64,000 bases of DNA from Ignavibacteriota bacterium (GTDB lineage Bacteria > Bacteroidota > Ignavibacteria > UBA10030 > UBA6906). Shown one piece after another: positions 53,701-61,073 of this stretch. The notes under the pieces are model-generated. The model had not been told where the DNA came from and made no database searches. It saw nothing but the letters and a program-made list of their open reading frames with translations. The position numbers and the translations under genes were made by a program. Within the stretch, counting starts at the first letter, position 1, and each line of letters begins with the position of its first letter. The DNA lies in assembly GCA_016707525.1 (NCBI GenBank), contig JADJHP010000006.1:62001-126000 (forward strand), in the 5' to 3' direction.

Positions 53701-55359
53701 GACACTGTGCCCGCGATGGTGCACGGTGACCCGGGACGCTTACGCCAGGTGCTGGTCAATCTGTTGAGCAATGCGGTCAAGTTCACGGAGACCGGAGAGG
53801 TCGTGGTCCATGTCCGTTGTGAACACCAGGACGGGGAGGGGATCCGGTTGCGGTACGAGGTGCGCGATACGGGGATCGGGTTGACCGCTGAAGGCCGGGG
53901 CCGCCTGTTCCAGCCGTTCTCACAAGCCGACGGTTCCACGACACGGAAGTTCGGGGGCACGGGCCTTGGCCTGATGATCTCGAAGCAACTCGTGGAACTG
54001 ATGGGTGGGACGATCGACGTCAGGAGCGATCATGGCAGAGGGAGTACATTCTGGTTCACGGTCCAGTTCCACCAGAGCACCCGCCCGCTGCCCGTTTCCC
54101 TGGATGCCCGTGCCATGATCGGACGCAGGGTCCTGATCGTTGACGATAATCACACGAGCCGATCGATCCTTCTCCATCAACTGGAACACTGGGGGATGCG
54201 GTGTGTTGCCGCGGCGGATGCCTTGCAGGCGCTCCGGCTGATGCAGGAGGGTGTTGCTCTCGGCGATCCGTTCGCCCTCGTGCTCGTGGATATGCAGATG
54301 CCCGGGATGGATGGATCGTCGCTGGCCGCGACGATCAAACATGATGCGTTCCTCCGGCGGACCATCATTGTGATGCTCTCGTCGCTGGGAGGGGCGCAAC
54401 TCCCCGTGGATGCGGCTGACGGCGTGGCGCTGTGCCTCACGAAGCCGGTCAAAGAAGGCGCTCTGTACGAGGCGCTGTTGACGGTGTTGGATGATGACGA
54501 TACCGTCATTGGTCCGGGTCCCGCCCATCATGTGCATGAACGCCCGGGCCGTGCCGGCCGCGCGTTGAGGATCCTGGTGGCCGAGGACAATCCTGTGAAC
54601 CAGAAGGTGGCATTGCGCATGCTGACCAAGCTGGGTTGCAGGGCAGATGTCGTCGGGAACGGCAAAGAGGCGGTCGACGCCGTGCGGTCCGTACCGTACG
54701 ACATGGTCTTCATGGATTGCAATATGCCCGAGGTGGATGGCTTCGAAGCCACCCGGCTGATACGGGACATGGAACACAATCATAAACAAACGGTGATCAT
54801 AGCCATGACAGCGAACGCGTTGAAGGGGGACAAGGAGAAATGCCTTGCAGCGGGGATGGATGACTACATAGCAAAACCGGTCCGGCAGAATGATCTTGCC
54901 GCCATGGTCGATCACTGGAGCGGCGCTCCGAATCCGGCACCGGATATCCCGGTCGCGGTCCCTGCGCAGGCATCCGTCCTGGAGCATTGTGCGGGCCCGG
55001 CGGTCGATAGTGCCCGGCTGGATGAACTGGCCGAACTCGGCGATGAGGAGGATCCGGAATGGCTGGTGAGCATTCTCGACAAGTTCGTCGAGGACGCGGC
55101 GTCCCGGATCGTGAAGCTCGTTGTCGCCTCCGAATCGGGGGACGCCACGCAGCTCGGCCAGGTCGCGCATGCCCTCAAGGGAAGCTGTGGGAATATCGGC
55201 GCGGCAGGGATGGTGACCGTCTCCCAGCAACTCCAGGCTCTGGGGAAGGCAGGTTCCGTCCAGGGTGCGGGCGATATGATCACGCTTCTGGAGAAGGAGT
55301 TTGCGCGGGTGCGCACAGCCCTCGGTAGTTACATGCAGACGAAGGTCAAGGCGCAATGA
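50719..55359 (+). CDS. giant hybrid kinase REC-PAS6-HK-REC2-HPt
   Basis: ATG 50719 opens a 1546-residue soluble kinase after an AT-rich 214-bp gap. Order: receiver (VLMDITLKGAMDG), about six PAS domains at 125-860 (the second with CYKELHDASVPCSFC, a Cys-rich insert), a coiled coil, HisKA with His in NMSHEIRTPMNGVIGM, HATPase_c (NLLSNAVKFTE, GGTGLGLMIS), two receivers (LVDMQMPGMDG and VFMDCNMPEVDG) and a C-terminal HPt domain with His in VAHALKGSCGNIGA. This is a complete internal phosphorelay; the HPt would pass phosphate to an outside receiver, most simply the REC protein whose ATG overlaps this stop codon. Confidence 0.92.
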   Translation: MPRARILIVEDERIVANDLRGRLDRIGYDVVGMACTGADAIALASEHLPDIVLMDITLKGAMDGVEAAEAIGRTSDIPVIFMTAHSDDVTLQRAKLTGPFGYILKPLEERELHTTIEMALYKSTMDRRLRENEHWLSTTLGSIADAVISTDAAGIIRLLNPVAEMMTGWTKDAALGRHINDVCQLEAGTGRGAQEAPFVLLMGRDGRRTPVEQNITSIRDARGTVSGMVHVFRNRTEQQQVLSVFDSIAESIYVADPVSYQILFANRHLQEVTGKKLTGGICYKELHDASVPCSFCTNELIRRSGNESLQWEHHDDVSGRDYLVTDKMIMWSDGRHVRFELAMDITEHKRAESAIHQQAVFQQLMLDAIPLPVYFKAAEGHFLGCNTAFENFTGWTRDELVGKTVYQILGERHAPVQQQLEQEIVRTARVLVREIEVCNHAGELRQVQFHAAPFSSSEDGPIAGFVGALLDVTERQHNEEELRKLSRAVDQSPTSIVITNVDGIIEYVNPAFEALTGYTRAETLGQNPRILKSGLTDHEVYREMWTQLRSGRVWRGELANRKKDGEIFWEAASISPVRNIEGEITHFVAVKEDVTTRKRMDDEIARLAYVTRSIGEFVVILDTHACVTYVNKAFADRFGYAVGEITGHRLEEFLARSTEPLLMRGILRGTIRGGWSGDVRGRTNSGEEFWMSLTTSLLSQEQRVTGVVVVGRDISEPKRAEELLRKSEAQFRSVWEHSQDGMRLTDPDGNVLMVNEAFCRMVGKTRAQLEGGMIDAFYAPGDSARVLQQYRMRFETRTVETFFEREMWLWDNRRVWFAVSNTIIEVEEQQPMLLSLFRDITERKIADQALADHAAELLVAKSKAEEQARMLEVQAVELRQAKEEAVQASRFKSEFVANMSHEIRTPMNGVIGMTGLLLDTRLSEEQREYAEIIRTSGDALLTIINDILDFSKMEAGKLTLENTDFEVRSTVEEAVDLLATRAHEKNLELSCVVDDTVPAMVHGDPGRLRQVLVNLLSNAVKFTETGEVVVHVRCEHQDGEGIRLRYEVRDTGIGLTAEGRGRLFQPFSQADGSTTRKFGGTGLGLMISKQLVELMGGTIDVRSDHGRGSTFWFTVQFHQSTRPLPVSLDARAMIGRRVLIVDDNHTSRSILLHQLEHWGMRCVAAADALQALRLMQEGVALGDPFALVLVDMQMPGMDGSSLAATIKHDAFLRRTIIVMLSSLGGAQLPVDAADGVALCLTKPVKEGALYEALLTVLDDDDTVIGPGPAHHVHERPGRAGRALRILVAEDNPVNQKVALRMLTKLGCRADVVGNGKEAVDAVRSVPYDMVFMDCNMPEVDGFEATRLIRDMEHNHKQTVIIAMTANALKGDKEKCLAAGMDDYIAKPVRQNDLAAMVDHWSGAPNPAPDIPVAVPAQASVLEHCAGPAVDSARLDELAELGDEEDPEWLVSILDKFVEDAASRIVKLVVASESGDATQLGQVAHALKGSCGNIGAAGMVTVSQQLQALGKAGSVQGAGDMITLLEKEFARVRTALGSYMQTKVKAQ

Positions 55360-55886
55360 AGGTCCTGATCGCAGAGGACGATCCCGTCTCCAGCTATGTG
55401 CTGGCTGCGCGGATCAAGAAGATGGGGCACGATGTTCTCGTGACCGAGAACGGACGGGAAGCCTGGCAGGTGTATCAGCAGGAACACCCGCGGCTCGTCA
55501 TCACGGATTGGATGATGCCGGAGATGAACGGCGTCGAGCTGATCCGCCTCATCCGGAATGCGGACTCGAACCTGTACACCTATGTGATCCTCCTGACCGC
55601 GTTGAGCGGCCGGGCGCACTACCTGGAAGGGATGAATGCCGGTGCGGACGATTTCGTGACAAAGCCTCTGGAGGCTGATGGTCTCCGGATCCGGCTCCAG
55701 GTGGCCGAGCGCATCCTGTCGTTACAGCAGGAGCGCCATCAATTGGAAGGGCTGCTCCCGATATGCTCGTACTGCAAGCGCATCCGGGATGAACATGATG
55801 ATTGGCACGTGCTGGAAACCTATGTCGGGGAAAAGACGGAAGCATCGTTCTCGTCGACCCTTTGCCCCGATTGTCAGTCGACGTAA
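55356..55886 (+). CDS. response regulator with four-Cys tail (REC-Cys4), copy 1
   Basis: A 176-residue protein whose ATG overlaps the kinase stop (ATGA). The receiver (IAEDDPVSS, Asp in VITDWMMPEMNG, FVTKPLE) is joined by a short coiled coil to LLPICSYCKRIR and TLCPDCQST; the cysteines are Cys137, Cys140, Cys170 and Cys173. The spacing C-x2-C-x29-C-x2-C is the same as in the MASE1 protein at 8094 and the REC protein at 59279. Four cysteines in two CxxC pairs suggest zinc or a redox centre. It is probably the target of the HPt domain of the upstream kinase; its output is unknown. Confidence 0.88.
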   Translation: MKVLIAEDDPVSSYVLAARIKKMGHDVLVTENGREAWQVYQQEHPRLVITDWMMPEMNGVELIRLIRNADSNLYTYVILLTALSGRAHYLEGMNAGADDFVTKPLEADGLRIRLQVAERILSLQQERHQLEGLLPICSYCKRIRDEHDDWHVLETYVGEKTEASFSSTLCPDCQST

Positions 55887-55906
55887 TACACAAAGGAAGC
55901 GATGGT

Positions 55907-56257
55907 ATGGGACTGATCAGTCTGAATGACATCAAGCCGGGGATGATCCTGGCAGCCGAAGTGAAGGACCGGGCGGGCCGGACGTTGTTGGCGGCCGGCC
56001 AGGAGATCACGGAGAAGCACCTGAAGATCTTCAAGACCTGGGGCGTCACGGATGCCAATATCGAAGGCGCCTCGCAGGAGGACATGGTCTCCCAGGATCT
56101 GGTGGACGTGGATCCCGAGGTCCATCAGAAGGCTGAGGAATTCATCACGGCGAAGTTCCGCCATGCAGGGACCACGCATCCCGGCCTCAAAGAACTGGCA
56201 CGCCTTGCCGTCATGCGGCGGGTGCGCGAAATGACGGAGGGTGGCAATGGAAATTAG
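55907..56257 (+). CDS. small DUF3391-like protein coupled to HDOD gene
   Basis: A 116-residue protein from ATG 55907 (AAGGAA upstream; the longer frame from 55802 overlaps the REC gene and is ignored). The opening LNDIKPGMILAAEVKDRAGRT and ITEKHLKIFKTWGVTD resemble the N-terminal module that precedes HD-GYP or HDOD domains in many signalling proteins. Here it is a separate chain, and its last codons overlap the HDOD gene. It may form a complex with it. Confidence 0.7.
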   Translation: MGLISLNDIKPGMILAAEVKDRAGRTLLAAGQEITEKHLKIFKTWGVTDANIEGASQEDMVSQDLVDVDPEVHQKAEEFITAKFRHAGTTHPGLKELARLAVMRRVREMTEGGNGN

Positions 56258-57098
56258 TCCGCGTGACCTGCTCAAAGGGTATGTTGAGGTCTCCTCGCTG
56301 CCGATGATCCACCTCCGGCTCGAGGAAGCGATCAATAACCAGAACAAGTCGATGTCCGATATCGCGAAGGTCATTCGCGAAGACGCCGGCCTGACGGCGC
56401 GCCTCCTGCGCATCGTGAACAGCGCGTTCTACAACTTCCCGTCGAAGATCGAAACGATCTCGCAGGCCGTCACCATCGTCGGGACCCAGCAACTCAGCGC
56501 CCTGGCCCTGGCGACATCCGTCATGAAGATGTTCAAGGGCCTGCCGCAGAACCTGGTGAGCATGGATTCCTTCTGGCGGCATAGCATCGCCTGCGGCCTC
56601 GCCGCCCGCATGATCGGATCCTTCCGGCGGGAGACCAAACCGGAGCGGTTCTTCGTCGCGGGTATGCTGCACGACATCGGCCGTCTGATCATGTACACGA
56701 AGATCCCCGACCAGGCGCGCGAGATCCTCGACGCGGCCGCGAAATCGCAGACCCTGCTCTACGAAGAGGAGCGTGCCAAACTCGGATTCACGCATGCGGT
56801 GGTCGGCGGTATCCTGCTCCAGACGTGGAAACTGCCGACGAGCCTGGAGGAGATCGTGATGTATCATCACAACCCGAAGGCGGCGACGCGGTATCCGATG
56901 GAGACCGCCATGGTGCATGTCGCGGATATCATCGTGCATTCCATGGGCCTCGGGAGCAGCGGCGAGGTGTTCATTCCACCGCTCGACAATGACGCGTGGG
57001 ACAAACTCGGGCTGTCCCCGAGCGTGATGTCGAGCGTCGAAGAACAGGTCGACCGGCAGTATCAGGACGCGCTTCAGACCATGTTGGCGGACATGTGA
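56247..57098 (+). CDS. HDOD-domain protein
   Basis: ATG 56247 lies 5 bp after GGAGGG and overlaps the previous stop; GTG 56241 is an alternative. The 283 residues form an HDOD domain: VSSLPMIHLRLEEAI, LTARLLRIVNSAFYNFP, the family hallmark, and MLHDIGRLIMYTKIP, which still has the His-Asp pair, followed by HAVVGGILLQTWKLP and MYHHNP. HDOD proteins act in signalling and motility control and usually lack the phosphodiesterase activity of HD-GYP relatives. It lies between the small protein upstream and a hybrid kinase 1 bp downstream. Confidence 0.85.
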   Translation: MEISPRDLLKGYVEVSSLPMIHLRLEEAINNQNKSMSDIAKVIREDAGLTARLLRIVNSAFYNFPSKIETISQAVTIVGTQQLSALALATSVMKMFKGLPQNLVSMDSFWRHSIACGLAARMIGSFRRETKPERFFVAGMLHDIGRLIMYTKIPDQAREILDAAAKSQTLLYEEERAKLGFTHAVVGGILLQTWKLPTSLEEIVMYHHNPKAATRYPMETAMVHVADIIVHSMGLGSSGEVFIPPLDNDAWDKLGLSPSVMSSVEEQVDRQYQDALQTMLADM

Positions 57099-57099
57099 C

Positions 57100-57441
57100 A
57101 TGACCGAATTGACCGATATCATCGAGCATCTGCGGCAGACGGAAAGCCGCGTGCGCCACCTGGAGGACGTGAACCGTCGCGTGCTCGATGCACTCGACTT
57201 CGTCGCCTCGCTGGGTGATTTCCAGAACAGCTTGAATGCCGATCAGACACCGGATCGATCCTTGCCGCCACCCGGGCCAATCTCTCGCGCCTTCTCTCCT
57301 TCCGTGCCACGGCATTCCTGCTGGATGAGGCGGGGGATGGGAACCTCGTCGTGGCCGATTGCGAACCCGGGGACGGGCGCGACAAGATCCAGGCGGAGAT
57401 CGATCAGCAGATCGAAGAGGGGACCTTCGCATGGGCCCTGA
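57100..57441 (+). CDS. GAF-type hybrid kinase, 5' part of a frameshifted gene
   Basis: ATG 57100 begins 1 bp after the HDOD stop. The first 50 residues (ESRVRHLEDVNRRVLDALDFVASL) form a coiled coil like those that precede GAF domains. After LNADQTP the frame gives PDRSLPPPGPISRAF, while the neighbouring frame gives SILAATRANLSRLLSF, the expected GAF start. One base, probably a G in the CCGGA at 57250-57254, is missing. Joined to the frame ending at 59282 the protein would have about 727 residues. Confidence 0.65.
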   Translation: MTELTDIIEHLRQTESRVRHLEDVNRRVLDALDFVASLGDFQNSLNADQTPDRSLPPPGPISRAFSPSVPRHSCWMRRGMGTSSWPIANPGTGATRSRRRSISRSKRGPSHGP

Positions 57442-59282
57442 ATCAGAACCGTTCGCTCGTGGTGCCGGCGCGCACCTTCGACAGTTCGATCATCCTGCAC
57501 GGGCTTGCGACGCGCTCCAGGATCATCGGCATGTTCGTCGGCATCCTGCCGAATGATGATCAGCTCATCACGGACGTGCCGTTGAACCTCCTGACGATCC
57601 TTCTGTTCACGTGTGCGAACGCGCTGGAGAATGCGTCCCTCTACACCCAGGTCCGCGACTACAACAAGACCCTGGAACAGGCGATCCAGGAACGGACCCG
57701 GGAATTGCAGGCCGCGCTGGAACAGGCGCAGGTCGCGAACGTTGCGAAGCGGCAGTTCCTTGCGAACATGAGCCATGAGATCCGGACCCCGCTCAACGGG
57801 ATCATCGGTCTGGTGGACATCATGAAGGACACGCCTCTGGACCAGGAGCAGCGGAAGTATATCAATATCATCCAGGGGAGCAGCGGGGCGCTGCTCACCG
57901 TCATCAACGACATCCTGGATTTCTCCAAGATCGAAGCGGGGAAGCTCACACTCGAAAAGCGGGCGTTCGATCTCCGGCCGGCCGCCGAACAAACCGTGAA
58001 CCTGTTCAGCAGGCGTGCGGAAGAGAAGGGGCTTGCGCTCACGTTGAACCTGGATCCGTTGATCCCCCGGTCGGTCATCGGTGATCCGGTGCGTGTTTCA
58101 CAGATCCTCAACAACCTCGTCGGCAACGCCGTCAAATTCACGGAGACCGGCGGGGTGACCGTCCGCGTGGACGTGGTGCAGCAGACAACCACCGAGGCGT
58201 TCATCCGGTGCGGTGTCACCGACACCGGCATCGGCATCTCCCCGGAACAGCAACGGGCGTTGTTCCAGTCCTTCTCGCAGGTGGATGGTTCGGCGACACG
58301 GAAATACGGTGGGACGGGACTTGGACTTGCGATCTCGCGGCAGCTTGCGGAGATGATGGATGGTGCCGTCGGGGTCGACAGCACCGTCGGCAAGGGGAGC
58401 ACCTTCTGGTTCACCGCGCGCTTCCCCGTTGATGGGAGCGCGGCCGTGGAAGCCGCACCGCCGGTGCCGAAGAAGGAACGGCACGGTGACGTGCTGCAGG
58501 GTGCCCGCATTCTGGTGGCCGAGGACAATGAGGCCAACCGCCTGGTGGCATCGATCATGCTCGGCAAGCTCGGGTGTGTGACCACGATCGTCGGGAATGG
58601 CAGTGAAGCACTGACCGCATTGACCACGTCGGATTTCGATGTGATCCTGATGGACTGCCATATGCCGGTCATGGATGGCTTTGAAGCCACACGGATGATC
58701 CGGCGTACCGAAGGAGCGGCCAATCACCGGACGATCATCGCCATGACCGCCAACGCTCTCCAGGGAGAGAAGGAACGCTGTCTTGCTGCAGGCATGGATG
58801 ATTTCCTCTCCAAGCCTGTCGTGCTCGACGATCTGGCGGACAAGTTGCGCGAATGGGTACACGCACCGCAGGGTGTGGCCCCCGGCCGGCCGATCACGGA
58901 AGCAGCGGTACTTCCGCCCATGCGGTTGGACCATGTGCGGCTGCGGCATCTGCGGGATCTGGGCGTGAAGCAGGATCCCACCATGTTCGAGCGGATCCTG
59001 CAATCGTTCCTTGAGGACGCCCCGCAGCGCATCGTGACGATGTGGCACGGGTTGGAAACCGGCGATGCGGAGAAGTTCTTCGGGGCGGCCCATTCGTTGA
59101 AGGGGATCAGCGGCAATCTGGGCGCTATGATCATGATGTCGATGTGCCAGCGGTTGCAGACCGTGGGGCATTCCGGGATGTTGACGGGTGCCGAACCCAT
59201 GATCCGGGAGCTGGAGGCGGAGCTCGAGATCGTGCAGAACGAGATCCGGGAAACGTATCTCACGTGTGAGAACAGATCGTGA
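57252..59282 (+). CDS. hybrid histidine kinase GAF-HK-REC-HPt (main part after the frameshift)
   Basis: In this frame (open from GTG 57351; homologous from about 57252) come a GAF-like domain (AFLLDEAGDGNLVVAD, SRIIGMFVGILP), a coiled coil, HisKA with NMSHEIRTPLNGIIGLVDIM, HATPase_c (NLVGNAVKFTE, GGTGLGLAIS), a receiver (VILMDCHMPVMDGFEA) and an HPt domain with His in AAHSLKGISGNLGA. The layout and many sequence blocks match the kinase at 50719. Its stop overlaps the start of a REC-Cys4 gene (GTGA), repeating the kinase-then-REC-Cys4 pairing. No membrane segment. Confidence 0.85.
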   Translation, partial: GSILAATRANLSRLLSFRATAFLLDEAGDGNLVVADCEPGDGRDKIQAEIDQQIEEGTFAWALNQNRSLVVPARTFDSSIILHGLATRSRIIGMFVGILPNDDQLITDVPLNLLTILLFTCANALENASLYTQVRDYNKTLEQAIQERTRELQAALEQAQVANVAKRQFLANMSHEIRTPLNGIIGLVDIMKDTPLDQEQRKYINIIQGSSGALLTVINDILDFSKIEAGKLTLEKRAFDLRPAAEQTVNLFSRRAEEKGLALTLNLDPLIPRSVIGDPVRVSQILNNLVGNAVKFTETGGVTVRVDVVQQTTTEAFIRCGVTDTGIGISPEQQRALFQSFSQVDGSATRKYGGTGLGLAISRQLAEMMDGAVGVDSTVGKGSTFWFTARFPVDGSAAVEAAPPVPKKERHGDVLQGARILVAEDNEANRLVASIMLGKLGCVTTIVGNGSEALTALTTSDFDVILMDCHMPVMDGFEATRMIRRTEGAANHRTIIAMTANALQGEKERCLAAGMDDFLSKPVVLDDLADKLREWVHAPQGVAPGRPITEAAVLPPMRLDHVRLRHLRDLGVKQDPTMFERILQSFLEDAPQRIVTMWHGLETGDAEKFFGAAHSLKGISGNLGAMIMMSMCQRLQTVGHSGMLTGAEPMIRELEAELEIVQNEIRETYLTCENRS

Positions 59283-59854
59283 ACATTCTTCTGGCCGAAG
59301 ATGACGTCGTCACCCGCCGCGTGCTGGTCTCCCAGCTCCGCAAGCTCGGACACGCCGTCACGGAGGCCGAGGATGGGGTCCAGGCGCTGGCATTGTACCG
59401 CGGGGCGCCGCCGCAGGTCCTGATAACGGACTGGATGATGCCGAATATGGATGGCCCGACACTCTGTCGCAGCGTCCGCGACGAGAAGTCGCGGGAGTAT
59501 ACCTTCATCATCATCCTGACCGCGCTGGAGAAGAAGATCGGGTATACGGAAGGGATGAAGGCCGGGGCGGATGATTTCATGACGAAACCAGCAGACATTG
59601 TGGAGCTCAATGTACGTTTGCGGGTCGCCGAGCGGATCGTCCGATTGCAGAAAGAAGTGCAGCAATTGCAGGGGTTGCTCCCGATCTGTTCAAAATGCAA
59701 GCGGATCAGGGTGGGGGAGAACCGCTGGGAGCAGGTGGAAAGCTACATCACCAAGAGATCGGTGGCGCAGTTCTCGCACGGCATCTGTCCGTCGTGTTAT
59801 GCCGCCGTCGTTCAGCCGCAGCTGGATGCGTTGAAGCAGAAGCGGAGCGTGTGA
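59279..59854 (+). CDS. response regulator with four-Cys tail (REC-Cys4), copy 2
   Basis: GTG 59279 overlaps the kinase stop codon. The 191-residue protein has a receiver (LLAEDDVVT, Asp in LITDWMMPNMDG, FMTKPAD) and the tail LLPICSKCKRIR ... HGICPSCYAAV; cysteines are at 137, 140, 170 and 173, the same numbers as in the copy at 55356. In both cases the gene follows a kinase that ends in HPt, so the HPt-to-REC-Cys4 step is probably general. The tail is a candidate zinc-binding output or protein-contact module. Confidence 0.88.
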   Translation: MNILLAEDDVVTRRVLVSQLRKLGHAVTEAEDGVQALALYRGAPPQVLITDWMMPNMDGPTLCRSVRDEKSREYTFIIILTALEKKIGYTEGMKAGADDFMTKPADIVELNVRLRVAERIVRLQKEVQQLQGLLPICSKCKRIRVGENRWEQVESYITKRSVAQFSHGICPSCYAAVVQPQLDALKQKRSV

Positions 59855-59891
59855 CCCGTACGAATGTTGTGCCAAGTAGGGAGGGACCCCG

Positions 59892-61046
59892 ATGGCTGAA
59901 GTGCTGAGTCTTCCACAGGTACGCTGTCGCATCGGCGATGGTGGTGCGCGTGCCTATCTGGAATCGCGTGAACCCGTGCCGCCGGGTGCGTTGACCATTG
60001 CCGCGCTCAGGGAGATCATCAAGGAGGCCGGTGTGGTCTATGGGCTCCAGGAAGATGTCCTGGCGCGCGTCATCAACGGGGGATATGACGGTGAGCCGGT
60101 GGACATTGCTCTTGGCGATGCCGGTATCCCCGGCAAGGATGGACGCGTGGAGTACAAGTTCGAGGTCGATGCCGCGACCCCGCATGCCGGATCGGGCGAG
60201 GATGCCATCTATGTCCCCCGCGTGATCACCAGCATCGGTGCCGGCCAACCGCTTGCCGTTCAGATCCCTCCCGAGCCTGGCAGACCAGGGCTCGGCGTCA
60301 CGGGAATACCGGTGGCGGTGAGACAGGGCAAGGTGGCCCGGCTCATCCCGGGGCCTCAGACGAAGCTGAGTGATGACAAAGAGACCCTGATGGCGGCCGT
60401 AGATGGTTGTCCGGTCAGGCGTCCGGATGGCTCTGTCGAAGTGCAACCGGTGGTCACCCTCCCCGGGAATCTGGATTATACGGTCGGCAGTGTCGATTTC
60501 ATCGGATCGTTGGTGGTGCGGGGCGACATCGTGGGAGATGCGGTGGTCAAGGTGAAAGGTTCGGTTGAAGTGAAAGGGAACGTCGAAGATGTCTCGATCG
60601 AGGCCGGTGGCGATGTGACGATCCATCAGGGCTTTTCCGGGCACGGAAAGGGAAAGATCCATGCAGGGGGCAACGTCACCGTCCTGTATGTGATGAACCA
60701 GACCGTTGTAGCGGAAAAGGACATCATGATCGGGCGGGAATGTATCAATGCCACGATCGATGCCGGGGGGAAGATCCATGCTCCTCGGGCGCTGATCGCG
60801 GGAGGGAAACTCGATGCCGTGCAGGAAGTCGAGGTAGGGAGCATCGGGACCATGGACATCTCTTCGGCGAAGATCCGTGTCGGCAGGCATGGGAAGCTTC
60901 TGGAGCATCTTGCGCAGGTGGATAAAGACATCAAGCAGGTCGATACCATGGTGGAAGTGAACGGGGTCCGGAAATTCATCGATAGTGCTCTGGAAGGTGT
61001 GATCTTCGTGGAACGTGCGGGGGCTCTGGAAGCCCGCTCAGTATGA
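59892..61046 (+). CDS. FapA-family (DUF342) protein
   Basis: A 384-residue protein with GGGAGGGA before ATG 59892. The first part (ALREIIKEAGVVYGLQEDVL, PGKDGRVEYKF) and the beta-helical core of short hydrophobic repeats (GDIVGDAVVKVKGSVEVKGN, AGGDVTIHQGFSG, AGGNVTVLYVMNQT) mark the DUF342/FapA family. In Vibrio such a protein helps localise flagellar and chemotaxis proteins at the pole. Here it is shorter than many relatives and has little of the usual C-terminal coiled coil. Its place between a REC-Cys4 gene and a HEAT-repeat/CheR pair suggests a role in array or flagellar placement. Confidence 0.85.
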   Translation: MAEVLSLPQVRCRIGDGGARAYLESREPVPPGALTIAALREIIKEAGVVYGLQEDVLARVINGGYDGEPVDIALGDAGIPGKDGRVEYKFEVDAATPHAGSGEDAIYVPRVITSIGAGQPLAVQIPPEPGRPGLGVTGIPVAVRQGKVARLIPGPQTKLSDDKETLMAAVDGCPVRRPDGSVEVQPVVTLPGNLDYTVGSVDFIGSLVVRGDIVGDAVVKVKGSVEVKGNVEDVSIEAGGDVTIHQGFSGHGKGKIHAGGNVTVLYVMNQTVVAEKDIMIGRECINATIDAGGKIHAPRALIAGGKLDAVQEVEVGSIGTMDISSAKIRVGRHGKLLEHLAQVDKDIKQVDTMVEVNGVRKFIDSALEGVIFVERAGALEARSV

Positions 61047-61073
61047 TGCAGCAGACCAGGAGAACGATCAGAT

